DNA from: Rathayibacter sp. SW19
Lineage (GTDB): Bacteria; Actinomycetota; Actinomycetes; Actinomycetales; Microbacteriaceae
Length of the DNA stretch: 64,000 bases
NCBI RefSeq assembly: GCF_030866825.1
Contig: NZ_CP133020.1
Location: 4,402,001 to 4,466,000, forward strand
Direction: 5' to 3'
Below are positions 56,979-64,000 of this stretch, piece by piece. Within the stretch, counting starts at the first letter, position 1. Every line of letters begins with the position of its first letter. The translations under genes and the position numbers were made by a program. Below the pieces are notes generated by a model. That model saw only the letters and a list, made by a program, of their open reading frames with translations. It did no database searches and had not been told where the DNA came from.

Positions 56979-58798
56979 GAGACTGCTCCATTCTGTGCTG
57001 TGTGAGGGGTAGTTGCTGTGTTGGAGGTAGTTGCTGTGATTGATGAAGATGCTGTGATTGCGGTGGCTGTTGTAGTGGCTGCCGTTGTTGCGCTCGCCGT
57101 CGCGTGTTGATCGGCGAGGGTCTGGGCTGCCGCCCTCGCCTCAGCGCCACCGTCCGCGGCGAGGGCCGCCGACGCCAGCGCGCGGGCGTCGGCAATGGTG
57201 AACTTCTTCAGGATGGCGCGAACATCCGCCAACGCCGCGGGCGACATCGACAACGTCTGCACGCCAAGACCCACGAGCACGACAGCCAGGAGCGGATCTG
57301 CTGCCGCCTCGCCGCAGACACCCACGGGCTTGCCACTCGCGGCTCCGGCGGCGCCGACCTCCTGGATCAGTCGCAGGACCGCCGGATGCCACGGGTCCTG
57401 ATAGTGCGCCACCGAGCCGAGCAATCGGTCAGCGGCAAGCGTGTACTGGGTCAGGTCGTTCGTGCCGATCGATGCAAAATCGGTCTGGGCGAGGATGCGA
57501 TCTGCGATCAAAGCGGCGGAGGGCACCTCGATCATGACGCCGGCGGTCTTGATTCCATATTCGCGGGCGAGCGCGGTGAAGTACGAGGCTTCATCGACGG
57601 TCGCAACCATCGGGGCCATGACCCACAGGTCTGCGTCCGTCGCAGCGTCGGCTGCCGCGAGCGCAGTCAGTTGCTCGCGCAGAATGTCTTCACTGTCGCG
57701 CAACGCCCGCAACCCGCGAACACCGAGCGCGGGGTTCTCCTCGTGGGTGTCGTTCAAGAATTCGAGCGGCTTGTCCGCCCCGGCATCCAGCACCCGCACG
57801 ACGACCTTCTTGCCGCCAAACGCGGCAAGAAGCCTGCGGTAGTGCTCTTGCTGTTCATCGACAGTCGGCGCGAGTCGCGCATCAAGGAAGAGGAACTCGG
57901 TGCGGAAGAGGCCTACGCCCTCGGCCCCAGCGGCGAGCGCTGCCTCGGCGCCCGTTGCCGATCCGAGGTTGGCGAGCAGAGGAACCCGCGTGCCATCGGC
58001 CAGCGCGCCCGGGTCGGCGGGCGCGGCGAGCAGTGCTGCACGCTCATCGATGCGACGCTGCGCGGTCGCGAGCTGCGCGGCATCCGGAGCAATCGTCACG
58101 GTGCCGGATGCGGCATCCACGATCAGTTGATCTCCAGTACGGATGCTGTCGGCCCCGATCGCTGCGACGATCGCGACGATGGACTTCTCGCGGGCGAGGA
58201 TGGCCGTGTGGGACGTCGGCCCACCCTCGGTGGTGACGACGGCGAGCACCTTGCTGAGATCGAGGAGAACGGTTTCGGCCGGAGCGAGATCTCGGGCGAC
58301 GAGAATGAACGGTGTTTCAGAGGCAGGAAGACCAGGCGCAGCCACTCCAGTGAGTTCAGCCACCACGCGTTGTGAGAGGTCGTCGAGGTCGCCTGCGCGT
58401 TCGGCCAGGTAACCACCAAAGCCGGTGAGTGTCTCGCGGAACGCCGCGAACGCCTCGAAGACCGCACGCTCGGCCGTTTTGCCGTCGTCAAGCCGAGTGT
58501 TGACCTCGCTCGCGAGCATCTCGTCTTCGACGATCATCGCCTGCGCTTCGAGCACATCGGCGGCGACTCCGGAAACTCGCTCGGCACGCTCGTTCAGCAC
58601 TGCGGCGACGACCGCGGTCGCAGCGAGCACGCGTGCGCGCTCCTCATCGGCGGTGCGGGTCGAGCGTTCGTCGACGGGCTCGGGCAGCGGATCGGCGCCG
58701 CGCAACACCGGGCCGATAGCGATACCCTGCCCGACGCCGGAGCCGATCAGCGTGTGCGTGTCGAGGGGCAGTTCGGTTGTCACGTCAGACATTGTCAT
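56975..58798 (-). CDS. ptsI: PTS Enzyme I (phosphoenolpyruvate-protein phosphotransferase)
   Basis: 607 residues from ATG 58798 (or 58792). Phospho-His197 in 'VVTTEGGPTSHTAILAREKS'; the PEP-binding barrel has 'GLFRTEFLFLDARLAPTVDEQ', 'RVLDAGADKPLEFLND', 'IGTNDLTQYTLAADR', and 'PVGVCGEAAADPLL' with its Cys. The last 40 residues (TTATAITASSSITATTSNTA and on) are a Thr/Ala/Ser repeat missing from normal EI. Starts within the HPr 3' end. Confidence 0.95.
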   Translation of the reverse strand: MTMSDVTTELPLDTHTLIGSGVGQGIAIGPVLRGADPLPEPVDERSTRTADEERARVLAATAVVAAVLNERAERVSGVAADVLEAQAMIVEDEMLASEVNTRLDDGKTAERAVFEAFAAFRETLTGFGGYLAERAGDLDDLSQRVVAELTGVAAPGLPASETPFILVARDLAPAETVLLDLSKVLAVVTTEGGPTSHTAILAREKSIVAIVAAIGADSIRTGDQLIVDAASGTVTIAPDAAQLATAQRRIDERAALLAAPADPGALADGTRVPLLANLGSATGAEAALAAGAEGVGLFRTEFLFLDARLAPTVDEQQEHYRRLLAAFGGKKVVVRVLDAGADKPLEFLNDTHEENPALGVRGLRALRDSEDILREQLTALAAADAATDADLWVMAPMVATVDEASYFTALAREYGIKTAGVMIEVPSAALIADRILAQTDFASIGTNDLTQYTLAADRLLGSVAHYQDPWHPAVLRLIQEVGAAGAASGKPVGVCGEAAADPLLAVVLVGLGVQTLSMSPAALADVRAILKKFTIADARALASAALAADGGAEARAAAQTLADQHATASATTAATTTATAITASSSITATTSNTATTPHTAQNGAVS

Positions 58799-59054
58799 GA
58801 TCCGTGACGAGCACTTCTGTGAGATCGTCGAGAACGGATGCCGCTCCCTCTGCATCCGAGGTGAGCGTGACGTAGTCGCCGTGATCGATTCCGAGCGAAA
58901 TGACGCCGAGAATGCTCGACGCGCTCACCGGCTTGCCTGAACCCTTCGCGATGGTGACAGGGATGCCGGCAGCCGCGACGGCTTGCACGAACAGTTTGGC
59001 CGGCCGGGCGTGCAGCCCGTGGCTGGACCCGATTCGGATGGTGCGTTCGATCAT
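58785..59054 (-). CDS. ptsH: PTS phosphocarrier protein HPr
   Basis: 89 residues. Active His15 in 'SSHGLHARPAKLFVQ', and Ser46 in 'GKPVSASSILGVISLGI' is the residue phosphorylated by HPr kinase in Firmicutes. Hence phosphate flows EI, HPr, MtlF, MtlA all from this locus. Overlaps ptsI by 14 bases. Confidence 0.96.
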   Translation of the reverse strand: MIERTIRIGSSHGLHARPAKLFVQAVAAAGIPVTIAKGSGKPVSASSILGVISLGIDHGDYVTLTSDAEGAASVLDDLTEVLVTDHDNV

Positions 59055-59093
59055 TGTGTTCTCCTCGGTGCTGGGTGGTCAGGCTCTGCGTCT

Positions 59094-59136
59094 GGATGTC
59101 GGTCGTGTGGATGTCGGTCGAATGTCGGTCGAATGT
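59094..59136 (-). repeat. Short tandem array between EIIB and HPr genes
   Basis: GGATGTCGGTCG, GGATGTCGGTCGA, ATGTCGGTCGA and ATGTGGTC are consecutive imperfect copies of an 11-15 base unit in the 84-base junction. Confidence 0.8.
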
Positions 59137-59138
59137 GG

Positions 59139-59453
59139 TCAGCTGGTGGGAGCGCCGGCCGCGGCCAGGGCGAGGTCGAGTGCCGTGTCACCGTCGCGCG
59201 AGGTGATGACCTGTTCGGGGAGTAGCACCGCGGCAGCACCCGCGCGGCGGACTCGGTCTGCGAGCGCGTCGAATTCAGTGGCCAGGTGTGGGCCGACCAG
59301 CACGACATCGGCATCGGCTGCCAGGGCGTCGAGTTCCGTTGTGCTAGAAGCCGCAGCTGACGCCGTGATTCCGCGTGCCGCCGCCGCCTTACGAAGCCAC
59401 AAAGCGACGAATGAGCTTGATGCGCCAGCACCGCACACAACGAGCACTCGCAT
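59139..59453 (-). CDS. PTS EIIB component, lactose/cellobiose-type fold
   Basis: 104 residues with phospho-Cys7 in 'MRVLVVCGAGASSSFVALWLRKAAA', followed by 'DADVVLVGPHLATEFDALADRV'. No matching EIIC is present, so it could serve a PRD activator, a distant permease or regulation of MtlR. First gene of the minus-strand operon. A short tandem array (GGATGTCGGTCG, 59094-59136) separates it from ptsH. Confidence 0.88.
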   Translation of the reverse strand: MRVLVVCGAGASSSFVALWLRKAAAARGITASAAASSTTELDALAADADVVLVGPHLATEFDALADRVRRAGAAAVLLPEQVITSRDGDTALDLALAAAGAPTS

Positions 59454-59662
59454 GGTCTTGCCCTCCGACTGGATCCCGTTCGAGGCCTTTCTCGAGCGTT
59501 ACCCCATACTCGGCCACGACGCTTCGTGCCGCCAGCAGGGTTTCTTCCGGCCCCCAGGAAGACCAGCCGGAACCCCTGGCAGCTTTGCCGCGTCGATGCT
59601 TGACTACAAGCACGCTCCCGCCCGTGCGGTGGCGTGACCCGTCATGGCTGCAGGGAGGCGAA

Positions 59663-61582
59663 GTGATTCGGGGCAGGCAGGCCAAGATGCTCGACATGCT
59701 TTCGCACGCCCGCGACTGGACCACCGCCGCCGACTTGGCGGACCAGGTCGGGGTGACGCCGCGCAGCATCCGCAGCTATGTCGGTGAGTTGAAGGAGGCA
59801 TCGGCTCCCCTCGATCTCATCGAATCCTCCAGCAGCGGCTACCGGCTCCACCCCGACGCGTACGCGCAGTTCCTCGAGCGCGAACGGGTGGGCGACGGCG
59901 TCGCCCTGACGCCCGCGGAACGCCTGTCACAGTTGCTGCGTCGGCTTCTGGATGAACCGACGCCGCTGGATATCTACGCGGAAGCAGACGCAGCGTTCCT
60001 CAGTGAATCGACGATCGAGTCCGACCTGACACGAGCGCGCACCCGGTTGACCGGCACTGGCCTGACGATCGTGCGACGTGGGAGCGAGATCTCGCTCGAG
60101 GGAAGCGAACTCGACCGGCGCCGGCTGCTGAGTCAGCTCTACCGGGAAGACGCGGAACGCGGCCTCATTGTGCTCACCCGGGTACAGAACGAATTCGGGC
60201 TCACCGGCTTGACCGAGTTCAAATCCGAGCTCCTGGCAGCACTGGATGCCCGCGGCTATTTCGTCAACGAGTACGGCATCAACGATGTTCTGCTGCACGT
60301 GGCGATCGCCCTCGACCGGGTCGGCAGAGGTCAACACCTGGCCGCACCGACTGCCCCAGTCATCGACGCTGTCGCCCGAACCGTCGCAACCTTGGATGCG
60401 CTGATCCCGCGGCACTTCGACGCGACCCTCGATGAAGCCGAACTGCAGTACCTCGCCATCCTGCTCGCGACGCGTGTCGTGACGCCAGGCAAGGAGGACG
60501 GCGGCGATCCAATCGAGAACTACCTTGCCCCCGAGGTCATGGCGACCGTTCGCGGGATCGTCGCGGACGCATCCGATGAATATTTGGTCGACCTGCGCGA
60601 CACCGCCTTCACGGTTCGGCTTGCGCTGCACGTGCAGAACCTGCTCACCCGCGCGGGAGAGAACAACTATTCACGCAACCCGCTGACACGGTCGATCAAG
60701 ACGTCGTATCCGCTGATCTACGAATTGGCGGTGTATATCGCTTCACGTTTGCAACGCGCTGCAGGGATTATCGTCACGGACGACGAGATCGCCTACATTG
60801 CCATGCACGTCGGAGCGTATCTCGAGCAGCAGTCCCGCCGCGCGGATGCCGCAACGTGCACTCTGGTCTGCCCCGGCTATTACGATATGCACCGGCTGCT
60901 GCGGGACCGCATCCTGAACGTGTTCGGCCAGGATCTCGAGGTGACAACCGTGATCACCGACCCGGACACCGACTGGGCCCGGTCGGACACAGATCTGGTT
61001 CTCACGACCATCCCGCCCGCTGCGCCACGGGAGAACATCCTGGTCATCCAGCCATTTCTGACGGATGGCGATGTCGAGCGGGTGCGAGCCGCGATCGCGC
61101 GCATCCGTCGCGGGCGTCGACGCGGAGCGATCAAGCGTGAACTTCTGCGCTTCTTCGATGCGTCGCGCTTTCTGCGCAACTTCTACGCAAGCGACGAGTT
61201 CGCGATGATCCGCACGCTCGGTGATCGCATGATCGACGCCGGGCTGATCGATTCGGTCTACGTCGATGGCGCTGTCGAACGCGAGCGGATGTCTTCCACG
61301 GCGTTCACGGACAGCCTGGCCGTTCCGCACGCGATGGCGATGACGGCTAACGAGACGGCGATTGCGATCGTGCTCAACGAGCGCGCCATGGACTGGGGCG
61401 AGTCCCGGGTGAATGTGATCGCTTTCGTGGCGTTCAACGCGGAGGAGCGCCACAGCTTTCAGGCGGTCTTCGAACAGTTCGTCGAGGTGTTCAGCGACCG
61501 GGATGCCGTTGGGCAGCTGATCACCCGCTCCGTGGACTTCCCGTCATTCATTGACGAACTCGTGCGGATGATCGACAGCTGA
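59663..61582 (+). CDS. mtlR: PRD-domain transcriptional activator (MtlR-like)
   Basis: 639 residues from the GTG at 59663, GGGAGG upstream. Order: HTH_11 'KMLDMLSHARDWTTAADLADQVGVTPRSIRSYVGEL', second HTH/Mga region (80-150), PRD1 (about 190-290), PRD2 (about 300-400, 'DDEIAYIAMHVGAYLEQQ'), EIIB-like segment (about 405-490) and an EIIA-like domain with phospho-His in 'DSLAVPHAMAMTANETAIAI'. PTS phosphorylation of these domains gates activation. Divergent from the mtl/pts operon with 209 bases between starts. Confidence 0.93.
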   Translation: MIRGRQAKMLDMLSHARDWTTAADLADQVGVTPRSIRSYVGELKEASAPLDLIESSSSGYRLHPDAYAQFLERERVGDGVALTPAERLSQLLRRLLDEPTPLDIYAEADAAFLSESTIESDLTRARTRLTGTGLTIVRRGSEISLEGSELDRRRLLSQLYREDAERGLIVLTRVQNEFGLTGLTEFKSELLAALDARGYFVNEYGINDVLLHVAIALDRVGRGQHLAAPTAPVIDAVARTVATLDALIPRHFDATLDEAELQYLAILLATRVVTPGKEDGGDPIENYLAPEVMATVRGIVADASDEYLVDLRDTAFTVRLALHVQNLLTRAGENNYSRNPLTRSIKTSYPLIYELAVYIASRLQRAAGIIVTDDEIAYIAMHVGAYLEQQSRRADAATCTLVCPGYYDMHRLLRDRILNVFGQDLEVTTVITDPDTDWARSDTDLVLTTIPPAAPRENILVIQPFLTDGDVERVRAAIARIRRGRRRGAIKRELLRFFDASRFLRNFYASDEFAMIRTLGDRMIDAGLIDSVYVDGAVERERMSSTAFTDSLAVPHAMAMTANETAIAIVLNERAMDWGESRVNVIAFVAFNAEERHSFQAVFEQFVEVFSDRDAVGQLITRSVDFPSFIDELVRMIDS

Positions 61583-61622
61583 CCCCACCCCCACCCCCGG
61601 TCCCTGCCCTTCGCGACCGCCG

Positions 61623-61677
61623 CCCTTCGGCAAGCTCAGGGACCGCGGAGTTTTCGGTCCCTGAGCGGAGCCGAAGG
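61623..61677. terminator. Bidirectional hairpin of the CTTCGGC...CTCAGGGACCG repeat family
   Basis: CCCTTCGGCAAGCTCAGGGA(CCG) pairs with its near-inverse after a CGGAGTTTT loop. Lies between the convergent mtlR and phzF-like genes, so it probably terminates both. The same sequence is found in part at 10549 and inside the gene at 37563. Confidence 0.75.
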
Positions 61678-61690
61678 TCGAGCAGTCGTA

Positions 61691-62386
61691 TTACTCGGTG
61701 CGACTGAAAACGGTGCGGTCGAAGACGGTGCGGCCGCCGACCTGCACGATCCCATCCGGCCCGAGCCGCGTGCTGATCCGCGACCCGCGACCCTGCGTGA
61801 TCTCGAGGTTGCGACCGAGCCGCTCTGTGATGCGCACCGCAGCTGCGCCCGTTGCCTCGTCTTCGACGATGCCCATCCCGGGCGCGAACATGCGCGATCG
61901 AAGGTGGCCGGCATCCTCATTGACCCACGCGTACGCGTAATGATGGCCTTGAACATAGCGGGCCGGGTCGAGTGCGTTGACTTCGTCCACTGTCGCGCAT
62001 TCGATCCATTCGAACTCCGGCGCCCAGGATGCTCGCCCCGAGATCCAGGTGAGGTCCCCGTCGTACTGCACGGCGACCTCGCCCGCCGCCTCGGCGAGCA
62101 CGTTGACGGGTGTGCCCTGTTCGCGCAGCCACCACGCCGTGCCGACGCTCGGGTGGCCGGCGAACGGCAGCTCGGTGGCCGGAGTGAAGATGCGAATGCG
62201 AGCGACGCCGCGTTCCACGTCGTCGATGAAGACCGTCTCGCTGAATCCGAGCGCGGCCGCCACACTCTGCTCTCGGCCCTCGGTCTGCTCGCTCGCCGAC
62301 ACGATCCCGAGCTCGTTCCCGAGCTGGCCTTCTGCCGTCGTGAACACCCGAACAACCTCGACCTGCACGTCGTCTTTCATCCGCAC
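61691..62386 (-). CDS. PhzF-family isomerase/epimerase-like protein
   Basis: 231 residues, somewhat shorter than typical PhzF (about 260-280). 'VEVVRVFTTAEGQLGNELGIV' and 'RIRIFTPATELPFAGHPSVGTAWWLRE' are the signature of the first half; 'GIVEDEATGAAAVRITERLGRNLEITQGRGSRISTRLG' that of the second. Catalytic activity in most members is unassigned. Confidence 0.87.
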   Translation of the reverse strand: MRMKDDVQVEVVRVFTTAEGQLGNELGIVSASEQTEGREQSVAAALGFSETVFIDDVERGVARIRIFTPATELPFAGHPSVGTAWWLREQGTPVNVLAEAAGEVAVQYDGDLTWISGRASWAPEFEWIECATVDEVNALDPARYVQGHHYAYAWVNEDAGHLRSRMFAPGMGIVEDEATGAAAVRITERLGRNLEITQGRGSRISTRLGPDGIVQVGGRTVFDRTVFSRTE

Positions 62387-62418
62387 ATTCTGCCAGCATG
62401 CCCCACCTGGGTCGAGGG

Positions 62419-63420
62419 TCAGGTTGCCAGCCCACGCAGGCGCGGCAAAATCTCCTCACCGTATAGGCGCAGGAACCGCTCTTGGTCCGGCCCGGGCGCG
62501 TGGAAAACGAGGTGGGTGAAGCCGAGATCGATATACCGCGAAATGGCGGCGACGTGCTCATCGGGATCGCTGGAGACGATGAAGCGGCTCGCCGCGCGCT
62601 CGATCGGTAACGCGTCGGCGAGCCGCTGCAGCTGAACGGGATCCTCGATGCCGGTCTTCTCCTCGGGCGTGAGCGCCAACGCACCCCAGAAGTGCGTGTC
62701 GTGAAGCGCACGCTCAGCGTCGTGGTCGAAGGAGACCTTGACCTCCATGAGCATGTCGACGTCCGCACTGTCGCGGCCTGCCTTCTCAATGCCTTCGCGC
62801 ACCGCGGGCAGCAGCGTGTCAGAGTACAGGCTGGGGGCCTTGCCACTGGTGGTGATGAAGCCATCGCCGCGCCGGCCCGCGAGCCGGGTCGCCGAAGGAC
62901 CGGACCCGGCTATGTACAGCGGCACCGGCGATTCCGGGCGGTCGTAGATCGTAGCCCGCTGAGTGGAGTAATAGGCTCCGTCGAAGTCCACGCGATCCTC
63001 AGTCCACAGCTGTCTGATCAGTTCGATCGCTTCCTTCAGCCGGGCAAATCGTTCCTTGGGCTCGGGCCAAGCGATGTTCAGCGGCGACTCGTTCATCGAC
63101 TCTCCGGAACCGATGCCGAGAATCACGCGCCCAGGAAAGAGGCACCCGAGGGTGGCGAATGCCTGCGCGATGACCGCGGGATGATATCGGAACGTCGGCG
63201 TCAGCACGCTGGTACCGATCACGATGTGCTCAGTCGACGCGCCGAGCACGCCGAGCCAGGGCAGCGCGGCAGGTGCATGCCCGCCGTCGTGCCGCCATGG
63301 TTGCAGATGGTCGCTGGTGAACACCGAATCGAAGCCGATCTTCTCCGCGAGCACCGAGTACTTCAGGAGTTCGGTCGGCCCGAACTGCTCCGCCGAAGCC
63401 TTGTAACCGAATCTGAGCAT
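62419..63420 (-). CDS. fgd: F420-dependent glucose-6-phosphate dehydrogenase-like (LLM class)
   Basis: 333 residues from ATG 63420 with AAAGGCGGG upstream. It tracks the mycobacterial Fgd1 motif by motif: 'RFGYKASAEQFGPTELLKYS', 'TSDHLQPWRHDGGHAPAALPW', 'GTSVLTPTFRYHPAVIAQAF', 'RLAGRRGDGFITTSGK', 'RFIVSSDPDEHVAAISRYID', 'HLVFHAPGPDQERFL'. Fgd reduces F420 with glucose-6-phosphate, supplying F420H2 to other LLM or nitroreductase-like enzymes. Other substrates in the FGD subgroup are possible. Confidence 0.88.
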   Translation of the reverse strand: MLRFGYKASAEQFGPTELLKYSVLAEKIGFDSVFTSDHLQPWRHDGGHAPAALPWLGVLGASTEHIVIGTSVLTPTFRYHPAVIAQAFATLGCLFPGRVILGIGSGESMNESPLNIAWPEPKERFARLKEAIELIRQLWTEDRVDFDGAYYSTQRATIYDRPESPVPLYIAGSGPSATRLAGRRGDGFITTSGKAPSLYSDTLLPAVREGIEKAGRDSADVDMLMEVKVSFDHDAERALHDTHFWGALALTPEEKTGIEDPVQLQRLADALPIERAASRFIVSSDPDEHVAAISRYIDLGFTHLVFHAPGPDQERFLRLYGEEILPRLRGLAT

Positions 63421-63434
63421 GTTCGTCCCGCCTT

Positions 63435-64000
63435 TCAATCGTTACCCGTCGCGGTGCTGCCGGTCGAGCTCCGGCTTGTCACCGACCACGAAGGCGGACG
63501 TCGATCCGCGAACGACGCCATCCCCTCGACCGCCTCCGCGCTGGTGAACAACGCTGCCGATTCCCGCGTCGACGCCCGGATTGCCGCCGCCATGTCGATC
63601 TCATGTGCGGCCCGGAACAGCTGTTTGGTGCGCGCCTGTGCTCGTGGCGCGGCCGCGGTCAACCGTGCCACCGCTTCCCGCATCCCTGTGCTCCTCGGTG
63701 CATCGTCGATCGCTGTGACGAGCCCGAGCCGATGCGCGACGTCGGTTCCGAAGGTGTCACCGGAAAGCAACAACGGCAGGATTCCCGGTTGCGCTATCAC
63801 CGGCAGCGTGACCGCCATGACCAGGGCGGGCGCCACCCCGACCCTCACCTCCGAGTATGCGAAGGTCGAGTCGGCGGAGGCGATGACGACGTCGGCGCAC
63901 GCCAGCATGCCCATGCCGCCTCCGCGAACGGCACCGTCGACCGCGATGACGAGCGGCTTCGGATAGTTCCAGAGCGCCAAGAATAGTTCGCCGAGAAGGC
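63435..64000 (-). CDS. Enoyl-CoA hydratase/isomerase family protein, 5'-truncated by the window edge
   Basis: The frame is open to the right edge. 'NYPKPLVIAVDGAVRGGGMGMLACADVVIASADSTFAYSEVRVGVAPALV' is the crotonase oxyanion-hole and acidic region; 'GTDVAHRLGLVTAID' follows. The C-terminal Ser/Thr tail (SVTSRSSTGSTATGND) is irregular. Located 14 bases upstream of fgd in the same direction and probably cotranscribed. Substrate unknown. Confidence 0.88.
   Translation of the reverse strand, partial: LLGELFLALWNYPKPLVIAVDGAVRGGGMGMLACADVVIASADSTFAYSEVRVGVAPALVMAVTLPVIAQPGILPLLLSGDTFGTDVAHRLGLVTAIDDAPRSTGMREAVARLTAAAPRAQARTKQLFRAAHEIDMAAAIRASTRESAALFTSAEAVEGMASFADRRPPSWSVTSRSSTGSTATGND

Noticed and set aside
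57104..58375. 423-codon plus-strand frame
   Set aside because: Antisense shadow of ptsI.
62692..63966. 424-codon plus-strand frame
   Set aside because: Antisense shadow of the fgd and enoyl-CoA hydratase genes.

Overview
The window is 64 kb of high-GC chromosomal DNA from an actinobacterium, most likely Microbacteriaceae. The evidence is strong G/C third positions, many GTG starts, ATGA gene overlaps, coenzyme-F420 enzymes (an Fgd-like dehydrogenase and an LLM-class oxidoreductase), and dispersed 'GGTCTCGATACGCTCG...CTACTCGACCA' repeats of the kind common in that family. No rRNA, tRNA, phage, transposase or CRISPR array was seen. The assignment is inference from sequence style, not from a marker gene.

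Layout. 1-1813: end of a phosphonate/phosphite ABC importer (two PhnE permeases). 1952-4594: metallophosphoesterase, RpiR regulator and TrmH-type RNA methyltransferase. 4599-8906: an accessory patch with a DUF4287 protein, DHFR-like reductase, TetR regulator with a large palindromic operator, cupin, a metallo-beta-lactamase remnant, an ArsR-like regulator and an alpha/beta hydrolase. 9084-12866: HAD phosphatase, acetyltransferase, and a YtrA-type regulator with its ABC exporter. 13062-17866: a proline-rich membrane protein, PyrE, an M23-like lipoprotein and a hydrolase lipoprotein. 18147-24724: a reductive pyrimidine catabolism operon (ureidopropionase, dihydropyrimidinase, F420-type oxidoreductase, omega-aminotransferase, semialdehyde dehydrogenase). 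24914-28488: DUF2207 protein, VapBC-type toxin-antitoxin, exonuclease III. 28511-34401: an L-fucose oxidation cluster running from aldose dehydrogenase to the final diketo-acid hydrolase, with an FCD-GntR regulator. 34585-42538: hydrolase, two SDRs, AlkD, DUF6421, a transglycosylase-like protein and a GT39 glycosyltransferase. 42786-47900: NmrA-like protein, an ArsR/unknown/AhpD cassette, a NatAB-type exporter and a TMEM175-like channel. 47999-50437: an 812-residue sortase-type surface protein with an aerolysin-like middle region. 50659-53595: threonine aldolase, a GalT-like protein and a nitroreductase. 53735-61582: a mannitol PTS locus that also carries Enzyme I and HPr, with a PRD activator. 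61691-64000: PhzF, Fgd and a truncated enoyl-CoA hydratase.

Two sequence habits recur. Tandem arrays with a 15-bp period (five codons), unrelated in sequence, sit in at least five genes, usually at protein ends or gene junctions. The dispersed chromosomal repeat supplies the stop codon, and sometimes the C-terminal residues, of three genes. There are also three candidate micro-ORFs placed at gene junctions, and a pair of about 70-bp inverted-repeat elements 16 kb apart.
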